This document shows positions 36,856 to 45,006 of a stretch of 64,000 nucleotides of DNA, piece after piece (positions within the stretch are counted from its first letter, which is position 1; each line of letters begins with the position of its first letter). The notes below the pieces were generated by a model. It saw only the letters and a program-made list of their open reading frames with translations, did not search any database and was not told where the DNA came from. Source of the DNA: Burkholderia sp. NRF60-BP8 (GTDB lineage Bacteria > Pseudomonadota > Gammaproteobacteria > Burkholderiales > Burkholderiaceae); NCBI RefSeq assembly GCF_001522585.2, contig NZ_CP013372.1, positions 2,170,001 through 2,234,000 on the forward strand, given 5' to 3'. The position numbers were made by a program, and so were the translations under genes.

Positions 36856-37629
36856 ATGCGCGTCCTGCCCAACCGAAGCGTCCGCGCGCGCGATGCCTGG
36901 CGTGCCGTGCTGAACGCGCGCGCCGAATCGCGGCACGCGACGTGCTGTCGCTGCCGCGAATGCGGTTTCGTGGCGTTCCGCGCGCTCGAGCATTGCCCCG
37001 TCTGCGGTCAGTGGAACTGGCCGTTCGAACCGATTCGCCGCACGCCGGCCGACGCGCGTGCCGCGCATGCGCCGCGGTCGTTCCATACATGGTCGTCGCG
37101 CGTCGCCCGCGCGCTGCGCAACGCGGCTGTCCAGCGGCCGCGCGCATCGAGCGCGCCGATCCTGAGCATCCTCACGCTCGTGCTGCTGGTCGGCGGCTAC
37201 GTGACGGTCGACCAGACCTGCAAGGCCGATCCCGCTTGTCGCGGATCCGCTGCGCCGGCCGCTGTCGCGACCGGAGCCGTACTTCAGGCGTCGAACGAGC
37301 CATTGATACCGGTCGTGCCGGCCCCCGTCTACCCGTTTCATTCGACCGATGAAACACGGGTGGCAGCCAATCCGCCACAGGCCAATCCGCAACCGGCCGC
37401 CCCGTTCGCCGGCAAACCCGCGCGCAGGATGGCGGTTGCGCAAGCCGCGCCGTCGTTGCGCGCGCCCGAGCGCATGCGCACCGGCGCAGTCCGCGTGGCC
37501 GACTGGAAAGGCGGCCGCGACGTCGCCCATCGCACGCGCGCGATCCGCCGCGTCGGCCTGCACACCGGGCGGACCCACCGCGCCGCAGCGAGCAACGCCG
37601 AAATCGCGAAGCTCTATCGTGGCCACTGA
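36856..37629 (+). CDS. Unknown zinc-ribbon protein with one membrane segment
   Basis: 257 residues from ATG 36856. A four-cysteine zinc ribbon (C33-x2-C36 and C47-x2-C50, in CRECGFVAF...CPVCGQWNW) near the N-terminus is followed by an arginine-rich stretch, one membrane segment (about residues 101-118, PILSILTLVLLVGGYVTV) and a proline/alanine/arginine-rich C-terminal tail without cysteines after residue 128. The frame is open back to 36655, but those earlier starts lack ribosome binding sites. I do not recognise a family. Zinc ribbon, TM segment and basic tail could suggest a nucleic-acid- or envelope-associated protein. Confidence 0.6.
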   Translation: MRVLPNRSVRARDAWRAVLNARAESRHATCCRCRECGFVAFRALEHCPVCGQWNWPFEPIRRTPADARAAHAPRSFHTWSSRVARALRNAAVQRPRASSAPILSILTLVLLVGGYVTVDQTCKADPACRGSAAPAAVATGAVLQASNEPLIPVVPAPVYPFHSTDETRVAANPPQANPQPAAPFAGKPARRMAVAQAAPSLRAPERMRTGAVRVADWKGGRDVAHRTRAIRRVGLHTGRTHRAAASNAEIAKLYRGH

Positions 37630-37790
37630 GCGCGCGATCCAGACCCGCGCGCCCGTCGATTCGATTTTCTAAACCGCCCGTCACAAGACCTCGTTTGTGT
37701 CGCGACGGACGCATGACGTTCAATGGATCATTCGCCCGCGCCGGCACATATCGCACGCCGACCGCCCGATCCACCGACCGGAGTCCGTCG

Positions 37791-37877
37791 ATGAATGCAC
37801 TGCAGCTCGTGACCGTGGCCGCCATCTGGGCGCGTCCGCTCGCCGCGTTGCCTCCCCCGCCTTCGCGCCCGCAATGA
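37791..37877 (+). CDS. Possible small ORF, 28 residues
   Basis: GGAG lies seven bases before an ATG. The peptide begins MNALQLVTVAAIWARPLAAL and ends PPPPSRPQ; it is hydrophobic, then proline-rich. Its stop abuts the fdhA terminator hairpin. Only the start signal supports it. Confidence 0.2.
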   Translation: MNALQLVTVAAIWARPLAALPPPPSRPQ

Positions 37878-37907
37878 AAACGGGCGGCCCGTTTCCGGCA
37901 CCGCCCG
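37875..37907 (-). terminator. Probable terminator of fdhA
   Basis: Arms CGGGCGG (37881-37887) and CCGCCCG (37901-37907); on the minus strand TTTTC follows. It lies 32 bases after the fdhA stop. Confidence 0.6.
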
Positions 37908-37938
37908 CTTCGTGTCGCGCGTGTCGAACGCTAGCGCA

Positions 37939-39135
37939 TCACGCCGCCAGCAACCCGTGCGGGTCGATGACGAATTTGCGCGGCGCGCCGCCGTCGAACT
38001 TCTTGTAGCCTTCCGGCGCCTGGTCGAGCGAAATCACTTCGACGTTGACGATCTTCGCGATCGGCAGCCGGTCGAACAGGATCGCCTGCATCAGGTTGCG
38101 GTTGTACTTCAGCACCGGCGTCTGGCCCGTGAAGAACGAATGCGACTTCGCCCAGCCGAGGCCGAAGCGGATGCTCAGGCTGCCGTGCTGCGCGGCCTTG
38201 TCCTTCGCGCCCGGATCGTCCGTCACGTACAGGCCCGGGATGCCGATCGCGCCGGCCGGGCGCGTGATTTCCATCAGCGAGTTCAGCACCGTCGCGGGCG
38301 CTTCCTCCGCATGGCCCGACGAGCCGTGGCCGTGCGCCTCGAAGCCGACGCAATCGACCGCGCAGTCGATCTCCGGCACGCCGAGGATCTGCGCGATCTG
38401 CTCGCCGAGCGACGCGTCCTTCGACAGGTCGACCGTCTCGAACCCCATCGCCCGTGCGTGCGCGAGGCGCTCCGCGTTCATGTCGCCGACGATCGTCACG
38501 GCCGCGCCGAGCAGGCGCGCCGACGCGGCGGCCGCCATCCCGACCGGGCCCGCGCCCGCGATGTACACCGTCGAACCGGGCTTCACGCCCGCGCTCACCG
38601 CGCCGTGATAACCGGTCGGCAGAATGTCGGACAGGCAGGTCAGATCGCGGATCTTCGCCATCGCCTGATCGCGATCCGGGAATTTCAGCAGGTTGAAATC
38701 GGCATACGGCACGAGCACGTACTCGGCCTGGCCGCCGATCCAGCCGCCCATGTCGACGTAGCCGTACGCGCCGCCGGCACGCGACGGGTTCACGTTCAGG
38801 CACACGCCCGTATGCGTGTCCTTGCACATCGCGCAGCGCCCGCACGCGACGTTGAACGGCACCGACACGAGATCGCCGATCTTCAGCGTCTCGACGTCCG
38901 GGCCCACTTCGATCACTTCGCCGGTGATCTCGTGACCGAGCACGAGGCCGACCGGCGCGGTCGTCCGGCCGCGCACCATGTGCTGGTCGGAGCCGCAGAT
39001 GTTCGTGCTGACGACTTTCAGGATCACGCCGTGGCCGATCGCGCGGCCGCTCGGGTCGACCATCTTCGGATAATCGATTTTCTGGACTTCGACCTGACCC
39101 GGCCCAAGATAGACGACACCTCGATTGCTGCTCAT
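37939..39135 (-). CDS. fdhA: Glutathione-independent formaldehyde dehydrogenase
   Basis: 398 residues, zinc-dependent medium-chain dehydrogenase. The catalytic zinc region is TNICGSDQHMVRGRTTAPVG, with GHEITGEVIEVG. The structural zinc cysteines lie in CGRCAMCKDTHTGVC. The nucleotide-binding motif is VYIAGAGPVGMAAAASARLL. The PYADFNLLKFPDRDQAM segment and overall length match Pseudomonas FdhA, which oxidises formaldehyde to formate with tightly bound NAD. Formaldehyde is produced by betaine and dimethylglycine demethylation encoded at 20-29 kb, and in Pseudomonas fdhA belongs to the betaine regulon. Here it stands alone, divergent from the TpsB gene. Confidence 0.93.
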   Translation of the reverse strand: MSSNRGVVYLGPGQVEVQKIDYPKMVDPSGRAIGHGVILKVVSTNICGSDQHMVRGRTTAPVGLVLGHEITGEVIEVGPDVETLKIGDLVSVPFNVACGRCAMCKDTHTGVCLNVNPSRAGGAYGYVDMGGWIGGQAEYVLVPYADFNLLKFPDRDQAMAKIRDLTCLSDILPTGYHGAVSAGVKPGSTVYIAGAGPVGMAAAASARLLGAAVTIVGDMNAERLAHARAMGFETVDLSKDASLGEQIAQILGVPEIDCAVDCVGFEAHGHGSSGHAEEAPATVLNSLMEITRPAGAIGIPGLYVTDDPGAKDKAAQHGSLSIRFGLGWAKSHSFFTGQTPVLKYNRNLMQAILFDRLPIAKIVNVEVISLDQAPEGYKKFDGGAPRKFVIDPHGLLAA

Positions 39136-39453
39136 CGTATTGTCTCCATGTCTCGTTGGATGGCGCCGCGGCGCGCCGGCCCTTGCGGCGCACGCGCAAC
39201 GTGCTGTTCGAGAGTAGTCCGGGAGGCAGGGGGGCCGATGTCTCAAACGCGACACGCGTTTGATCCGGGCCGACATCGGCGCCCCGGGATACGCCTGCAT
39301 GCGGATCCCGCACGTCGCGCCCCGTTTTCGACAAAATCTGACAAGACAAATCGATAACGCAGTTGGCCTAGTACTCATCCAATATCAATACGCGGCCACG
39401 CTCCGTAGTATCCCCGACGCTCCACGCGCCATCGGCGCGCCAATTCGTCGAGG
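39136..39453. other. Divergent fdhA / tpsB intergenic region
   Basis: 318 bp. It presumably holds the promoters of fdhA and of the two-partner secretion locus. AT-richer around 39330-39400. No operator or RNA element is recognisable. Confidence 0.4.
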
Positions 39454-41253
39454 GTGAAAATTCGTCCCATCCACCGCATCCCGCACCACGCCGATTCCGA
39501 TACCGCCGTCGGGTCGGCGATCTCCGGGCGGCCGCTCCCGCTACACGACACGTCTCGTCCACGGCATCGCACCGCCCGCACCGGTTGCATCGCGCACTGG
39601 GCGGGCCTCCCGGTCTGGTACATCGGCGCCGTGCTGTTGCTGCCGGGCATTGCACACGCGCTGCCGCCCAGCGCCGGGCAATCGATGCGTGACATCGAGG
39701 CCACACGCCCCACCCTGCCTGCCGACTCGCCGCCCGATCTCGCCATCGCGCCGCCGCCCGACGCGAAGCCGCCGCCGCCCGGCGACGACGCCGGGCCGCG
39801 CGTACGGGTGCAGGCATTCGCGATCGGCGGCAATCGTGCGTTCGACGCCGAACGGCTGCAGCCGCTTCTCGCGGACCTCGTCGGCCGCGAACTGAGCTTC
39901 GACGAACTCCGGCAAGCCGCCGACCGGATCTCCGCGTATTACCGCGAACACGGCTACGTGCTCGCGCGCGCCTACCTGCCGCGGCAGAACATCGACGACG
40001 GCGTCGTGCGCATCGACGTGCTCGAAGGCCGTTACGGCGCCATCGAACTGAACAACCGCTCGCGCGTGCTGGACGGCGTCCTGCGCCGGCCGCTCGCCGG
40101 CCTGCACCCCGGAGACGCCGTGCGGGGCGACGCGCTCGAGCGCAGCCTGCTGCTGCTCGACGATCTGCCGGGCGTCATCGCGAAGGGCACGCTGCGCGCG
40201 GGTGCGGAAGCCGGCACGACCGATCTCGCCGTCGACGTCGAACGCGGCCGGTTCGCATCGGGCTCGCTCGATGTCGACAACTACGGCGACCCGCTCACCG
40301 GCCGCTATCGCGCCACCGGCAGCGTCGACGTCGACGCCCCGCTGCGGCTCGGCGATCGGTTCGCGCTGCGCGGGCTCACCAGCGATTCGTGCCAGCGTTA
40401 TTACCGCGCAGCCTATCAGTTGCCCGTCGGCCCCGCGTCGACCCGGCTCGGCGTCGCGTATTCCGACATGGGTTACCGGGTCGGCGGAAGCTTCGACGAT
40501 CTCGACTATCACGGCCGCGCATCGGTGCAAAGCGTATCCGTCTCGCAACCGCTGCTGCGCAGCCGCCGCGCGAACATCAATGCGCAGCTGCTCTACGAGA
40601 ACAAGCGGCTGCACGACGACTACGACGCATTGGACGTGCACGGCGCGAAGCGCATTCGCATGGGGTCGTTCAGCATCGGCGGCAGCAACCAGGACGACTG
40701 GTTCGGCGGCGGCCGCAGCAGTGCGTCCGTGACGTTCGGCATCGGCCGGATGAGCGGCAACGATCCGCTCGATTTCGATTCGCTCGCGAAAACCCACGGC
40801 CGCTTCGCCAAGCTGAACGTCAACGCATTGCGGCTGCAAGCGCTCACCGCACGGTTTCAGCTCTACGTGCAGTTCAGCGCGCAACTGGCATCGCGCAATC
40901 TCGACTCGTCGGAAAAGTTCAGCCTCGGCGGCCCGTACGGGGTGCGCGCATACGGGCTCGGCGCGGGCAGCGGCGACCAGGGCTGGCAAGCCAGCGCGGA
41001 GCTGCGCTACCTCGCCGCGCCGGGCTGGCAAGTCAGCACCTTCGTCGATACGGGACGCGTGCAGCTCAACAAGCAGCCGTGGAACCGGGAACGCAACACG
41101 TTGCAATTGTCGGCGGCCGGCATCGGCTTCGGCTGGTACGGCGCAAGCCGGCAGGTCAACGTCGCGGTCTCGCGACCGCTCGGCAGGTCCGACGAGGTGG
41201 CCGCGATCACGCGATCGCCAGGTGTCTGGCTCCAGGCGACCCAGTACTTCTGA
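39454..41253 (+). CDS. Two-partner secretion outer membrane transporter TpsB (ShlB/FhaC family)
   Basis: Up to 599 residues from a GTG at 39454. The start is uncertain because no clear ribosome binding site is visible, and a later start before the signal segment (VWYIGAVLLLPGIAHA/L, ending near residue 69) is possible. A proline-rich linker is followed by POTRA domains (RVQAFAIGGNRAFDAERLQP, ISAYYREHGYVLARAYLPRQ) and a C-terminal 16-strand barrel of the haemolysin-activator type ending in phenylalanine (QATQYF). It exports the TpsA proteins encoded next. One transporter serves two exoproteins here, judging by their near-identical secretion domains. Confidence 0.9.
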   Translation: MKIRPIHRIPHHADSDTAVGSAISGRPLPLHDTSRPRHRTARTGCIAHWAGLPVWYIGAVLLLPGIAHALPPSAGQSMRDIEATRPTLPADSPPDLAIAPPPDAKPPPPGDDAGPRVRVQAFAIGGNRAFDAERLQPLLADLVGRELSFDELRQAADRISAYYREHGYVLARAYLPRQNIDDGVVRIDVLEGRYGAIELNNRSRVLDGVLRRPLAGLHPGDAVRGDALERSLLLLDDLPGVIAKGTLRAGAEAGTTDLAVDVERGRFASGSLDVDNYGDPLTGRYRATGSVDVDAPLRLGDRFALRGLTSDSCQRYYRAAYQLPVGPASTRLGVAYSDMGYRVGGSFDDLDYHGRASVQSVSVSQPLLRSRRANINAQLLYENKRLHDDYDALDVHGAKRIRMGSFSIGGSNQDDWFGGGRSSASVTFGIGRMSGNDPLDFDSLAKTHGRFAKLNVNALRLQALTARFQLYVQFSAQLASRNLDSSEKFSLGGPYGVRAYGLGAGSGDQGWQASAELRYLAAPGWQVSTFVDTGRVQLNKQPWNRERNTLQLSAAGIGFGWYGASRQVNVAVSRPLGRSDEVAAITRSPGVWLQATQYF

Positions 41254-41303
41254 GTCGCCCGGCGCCGACGGCCAGCCCGGCAGCGCCGCGGGCCGGCATT
41301 CGG

Positions 41304-41330
41304 GCGGCGGGCGGCGTGACTGCCCGCCGC
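41304..41330 (+). repeat. Leader hairpin upstream of the first tpsA
   Basis: A perfect nine-base stem, GCGGCGGGC (41304-41312) and GCCCGCCGC (41322-41330), with a nine-base loop, ending 88 bases before the start codon. A similar hairpin with a nine-base loop lies 96 bases before the second tpsA. Confidence 0.55.
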
Positions 41331-41417
41331 ATGAAGCGGAAAGCCGTTTCGCCTCTCAATTCGTCAGTTAGGTTTGCTGATGAACTCAAGCTACTCATCA
41401 CCGAGGAAATGAAAACG

Positions 41418-44400
41418 ATGAACAAGACCTACGCATTGGTGTGGAACCACGCACAAGGGTGCTGGAACGCGGTCGGGGAAACCGCGCGCCGCCGCGGCAA
41501 ATCCGGCGGCGGCAAGCTCGTCGCGGCCGCCGCCGTGTCGCTGCTCGGCCTCGCCGCCGTGCCCGCTCACGCGCTGCCCACCGGCCAGGCCGTCGTCGCC
41601 GGCCACGCCGACATCGCCACGTCCCCCGACGGCAAGACGATGTCCATCAACCAGCACTCCGACAAGCTCATCACCAACTGGCAGGACTTCGGCGTCGCCG
41701 GCGGCGAACGCGTGTCGTTCCACCAGCCCGGCAGTTCGTCGATCGCGCTGAACCGCGTGATCGGCACCCGCGGCAGCCAGATCGACGGACGCATCGACGC
41801 CAACGGCAAGGTCTTCCTCGTCAACCCGAACGGCGTGATGTTCGGCGCCGGTTCGCAGGTCAACGTCGGCAGCCTCGTCGCGTCCACGCAGAACCTGTCC
41901 GATGCCGACCTCCTCGCCGGCAACTATCGCTTCGCCGGCACATCGGCCGCGTCCGTCGCCAACGCCGGCCACATCACCGCCGCCGACGGCGGCAGCGTCG
42001 CGCTGCTCGGCGCGCGCGTGTCGAACACCGGCGTGATCCAGGCGAAGATGGGCCGCATCGCGCTCGGCGCCGGCAACGCGTTCAAGGTCAACTTCGACGG
42101 CAGCGATCTGCTCAGCGTGCAGGTCGAAGGCGGCGCCGTCGACGCGCAGGCGAGCAACGGCGGGCTGCTGAAAGCCGACGGCGGCGAAGTGCTGATGACT
42201 GCGCGCGCCGCGGGCGACCTGCTGAACGCGGCAGTCAACAACACCGGCACCATCGAGGCGCGTGGACTGAGCAGCCACGGCGGGCGCATCATGCTCGACG
42301 GCGGCACCGTCCTGGCCGGCGGCACGCTGGACGCGAGCGCCGCGGCCGGCAACGGCGGCGAAGTTGCGACGCGTGGTGCGAACGTGCGCATCGCCGACGA
42401 CGCGAAGGTCGACACGCGCGGCGCGAACGGCCGCTCGGGCACGTGGAAGATCGACACGGCAAACGCACGCGTCGCCGACGATGCGAACGCGACGATCGGC
42501 GCAGCCACGCTGTCGCGCAATCTCGACACGACGCCGGTCGAACTGACGAGCACCGACGGTGCGCTGACGACCGACGGCGCGATTGGCTGGAACGGCGATC
42601 ACGGCCTCACGCTGACGTCCGTGCGCGGCGACGTGCATCTCGGCAAGTCGCTGACGGCGAGTGGCGCCAATGCGCGCATCGCAGTCAACGCCGCACGACG
42701 CATCGCCGTCAACGACAAGGTCGCGCTCACGGGCCGCAACGCCGGCCTCGCATTGAACTCGGGCGACGGTCACGCATTGAACGGCAATGCAGCTGTCACG
42801 CTGTCGGGCGCGAATGCGTCGTTCAACGCGAACGGGCAGGCCTATCGCGTGATCCGCAACGTCGATGACTTGCGCGCGGTCGATACGAACCTGAACGGCC
42901 GCTACGTGCTCGGCAATGCGATCAAGGGCAGCGGCGCGTTCCGCAGCATCGGCGGCAACGCGGCGTTCGCCGGCACGTTCGACGGCCTCGGCAACACGAT
43001 TTCCGGGTTGTCCGTCTACAACAGCGCGCCGTTCGTCGGCCTGTTCGCGATCAATAGCGGCACGATCGCCAACCTGACGCTCGATTCGGTGTCGGCGCAC
43101 GGCACGGCGAATTATCGCGGCAGCGCCGTCGGCGCGCTGGCCGGCGCGAACGTGCGAGGCATGCTGTCGAACGTGCACGCGCGCAATGTTTCCGTCACGA
43201 CCGGCGGCTCGCCCGCCAACGTCGCCGGCGGCCTCGTCGGCCGGAACCAGGGCGGCACGATCGACCGCGCGTCGGTGTCGGGCCGCGTCGCGGGCGACCG
43301 CTACACGACCGCGCTCGGCGGGCTCGTCGGCGAGAACGTCACGTCGCCCGACGCCCGCTCCGGCACCGCGACGATCGCCCGCAGCCGCGCCGACGCGAAC
43401 GTCTCCATCGATATCGCCGACACGCTCGTCAACAGCGACAAAAGCGGGATCGGCGGCCTCGTCGGCTTCAGCAACGGCGATATCCGCGATTCGTCGAGCA
43501 AGGGGCAGGTGTACGTAGCACGCTCCGGCGCAGCCGTCGGCGGTCTCGTCGGGCGCAACACCGGCACGGTCGCCGGATCCGATGCGTCCGGTCGTGTCAC
43601 CGCCGGCACGGCCGGCGTCGCCGGTGCACTGGTCGGCGTCAATGCGGGCGCCATCGCCGCCTCGCGCGCAGGCGGCAGTGTCACGGCCGGCGTGCGCGGC
43701 ACGGCCGGCGGCCTCGTCGGCCGCAACAGCGGCGTGGTGACGGGCGCCTACGCATCCGGCAGCGTCGCAGCCGCGACGAACGGCATCGCGGGCGGCCTCG
43801 TCGGCGTCAACGACGGCCTCGTCGACCGTTCCAGTGCGACCGGCGACGTGGCGGCGCTGGATAACGGCGTCGCCGGCGGGCTCGTCGGCGTCAATGGCGG
43901 CCGCATCCAGGCGTCGGACGCACATGGCGACGTAGCGGCGCGCAACGCCGTCGGCGCCGTGGGCGGGTTCGTCGGCATCAATCGAGGAAGAATCGACGCG
44001 TCGAACGCAAGCGGCGACGTGATGACTTTCGCCGGCGCACCGGCGGGCGGCTTCGTCGGCCGCAACGCGGCCGGCGGCATCATCGACGGATCGAGCGCAC
44101 GTGGCAGCGTGGATGGTATGGATACCGAATCGATCGGCGGCTTTGCGGGCATCACCGACGCGAATTCGACGATCGGCGCGTCGTCCGCGCACGGCTCGGT
44201 GCGAGGCGAAACGAACAGCCGCGTCGGCGGCTTCGTCGGTACCAACGGCGGCCGCGTCGTGAGCGTCAGCGCATCGGGCACGGTCCAGGCCGACGAAAAC
44301 GCGGAGATCGGCGGCCTGATCGGCCGGAATACCGGAACCGTCGATTCGTCACGGGCGAGCGGCACCGTCATGGCCGACGCTGCGAGCCAGGCGGGCGGAC

Positions 44401-44840
44401 TGGTCGGCTTCAACAGCGGCACGGTACGAAGCTCGCATGCGTCGGCAGCCGTCGTCGCCGGCAACAAGAGCAACGTCGGCGGGCTCGTCGGCCACCACGC
44501 GAGCGGCACGATCGAGCTGTCCGACGCGACCGGCAACGCGACGGGCGGCCGCAACGCCAACGTCGGCGGCCTAGTGGGTCTCAACGACGGCAGGATCAGC
44601 CAGTCGGCGTCGTCCGGCACCGTGAGCGCCAGCTTGTACGCGAACCTCGGCGGCCTCATCGGGACGAACCGCGGCACCGCGCAAGCGTCGTCGACCAGCA
44701 GCCGGGTCGCCTACGAGTTTGGCCGTGGTCAGCAATACGGTGGCATCGCGGGCTTCTCGAAGACGTCGATGCGGGGCAATACGGTATCGGGCGAAGCCAT
44801 GAACGTGCCGTTCGTCGGCAACCAGTTCGGCATCCACTGA
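41418..44840 (+). CDS. TpsA exoprotein 1: filamentous haemagglutinin-type adhesin with GLUG repeats
   Basis: 1140 residues. It starts with an extended signal peptide region (MNKTYALVWNHAQGCWNAVG) and a hydrophobic core cut after AHA/L. The TPS secretion domain (residues about 55-300) has SINQHSDKLITNWQDFGVAG and the VNPNGVMFG motif. A diverged middle section (about 375-475) is followed by about 18 GLUG-type repeats of roughly 28 residues (GGLVGxNxG...). ATG 41418 is chosen over 41409 because the second copy has only the equivalent start. GAGGAA is upstream. Secreted by the adjacent TpsB; probably an adhesin or biofilm factor. No VENN motif, toxin domain or immunity gene is seen, so a contact-dependent inhibition role is unlikely. 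Confidence 0.9.
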   Translation: MNKTYALVWNHAQGCWNAVGETARRRGKSGGGKLVAAAAVSLLGLAAVPAHALPTGQAVVAGHADIATSPDGKTMSINQHSDKLITNWQDFGVAGGERVSFHQPGSSSIALNRVIGTRGSQIDGRIDANGKVFLVNPNGVMFGAGSQVNVGSLVASTQNLSDADLLAGNYRFAGTSAASVANAGHITAADGGSVALLGARVSNTGVIQAKMGRIALGAGNAFKVNFDGSDLLSVQVEGGAVDAQASNGGLLKADGGEVLMTARAAGDLLNAAVNNTGTIEARGLSSHGGRIMLDGGTVLAGGTLDASAAAGNGGEVATRGANVRIADDAKVDTRGANGRSGTWKIDTANARVADDANATIGAATLSRNLDTTPVELTSTDGALTTDGAIGWNGDHGLTLTSVRGDVHLGKSLTASGANARIAVNAARRIAVNDKVALTGRNAGLALNSGDGHALNGNAAVTLSGANASFNANGQAYRVIRNVDDLRAVDTNLNGRYVLGNAIKGSGAFRSIGGNAAFAGTFDGLGNTISGLSVYNSAPFVGLFAINSGTIANLTLDSVSAHGTANYRGSAVGALAGANVRGMLSNVHARNVSVTTGGSPANVAGGLVGRNQGGTIDRASVSGRVAGDRYTTALGGLVGENVTSPDARSGTATIARSRADANVSIDIADTLVNSDKSGIGGLVGFSNGDIRDSSSKGQVYVARSGAAVGGLVGRNTGTVAGSDASGRVTAGTAGVAGALVGVNAGAIAASRAGGSVTAGVRGTAGGLVGRNSGVVTGAYASGSVAAATNGIAGGLVGVNDGLVDRSSATGDVAALDNGVAGGLVGVNGGRIQASDAHGDVAARNAVGAVGGFVGINRGRIDASNASGDVMTFAGAPAGGFVGRNAAGGIIDGSSARGSVDGMDTESIGGFAGITDANSTIGASSAHGSVRGETNSRVGGFVGTNGGRVVSVSASGTVQADENAEIGGLIGRNTGTVDSSRASGTVMADAASQAGGLVGFNSGTVRSSHASAAVVAGNKSNVGGLVGHHASGTIELSDATGNATGGRNANVGGLVGLNDGRISQSASSGTVSASLYANLGGLIGTNRGTAQASSTSSRVAYEFGRGQQYGGIAGFSKTSMRGNTVSGEAMNVPFVGNQFGIH

Positions 44841-44849
44841 CTGTGACCC

Positions 44850-44880
44850 GGCGCAGGCGGGCAGTCCGACCGCCGGCGCC
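44850..44880 (+). repeat. Hairpin after the first tpsA, repeated after the second
   Basis: After the stop, GGCGCAGGCGG pairs with CCGCCGGCGCC (one mismatch) around a nine-base loop. The same CCCGGCGCAGGCGG context follows the second tpsA, with a similar hairpin at 48449-48477. It is part of the duplicated unit and may terminate or stabilise the transcript. No T-run follows. Confidence 0.5.
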
Positions 44881-44888
44881 GGCACATG

Positions 44889-44911
44889 GCGGCGGGCAGA
44901 TCGTCCGCCGC
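44889..44911 (+). repeat. Leader hairpin upstream of the second tpsA
   Basis: A seven-base stem, GCGGCGG (44889-44895) and CCGCCGC (44905-44911), with a nine-base loop, equivalent to the hairpin at 41304-41330. The sequence between hairpin and start is also shared (CTGATGAACTCAA, TACTCATCACC, AGGAAA). Confidence 0.5.
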
Positions 44912-45006
44912 TTGAAGCGGAAATTCATTCCGCGCCATCGTTCATCAGTCATGTTGTCAGGTGGACTGATGAACTCAATATACTCATCACCCAGGAAACG
45001 AAAACG

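Larger units (their letters stand above)
37630..37938. other. Intergenic region between the zinc-ribbon gene and fdhA
   Basis: 309 bp. Holds the fdhA terminator at its right end and one possible small ORF (37791-37877). I see nothing else. Confidence 0.5.

Noticed and set aside
41391..44192. A 933-residue minus-strand ORF (and its counterpart at 45898-47946) antisense to tpsA
   Set aside because: Its repetitive Arg/Asp/Ala pattern mirrors the GLUG repeats on the coding strand. Not a gene.
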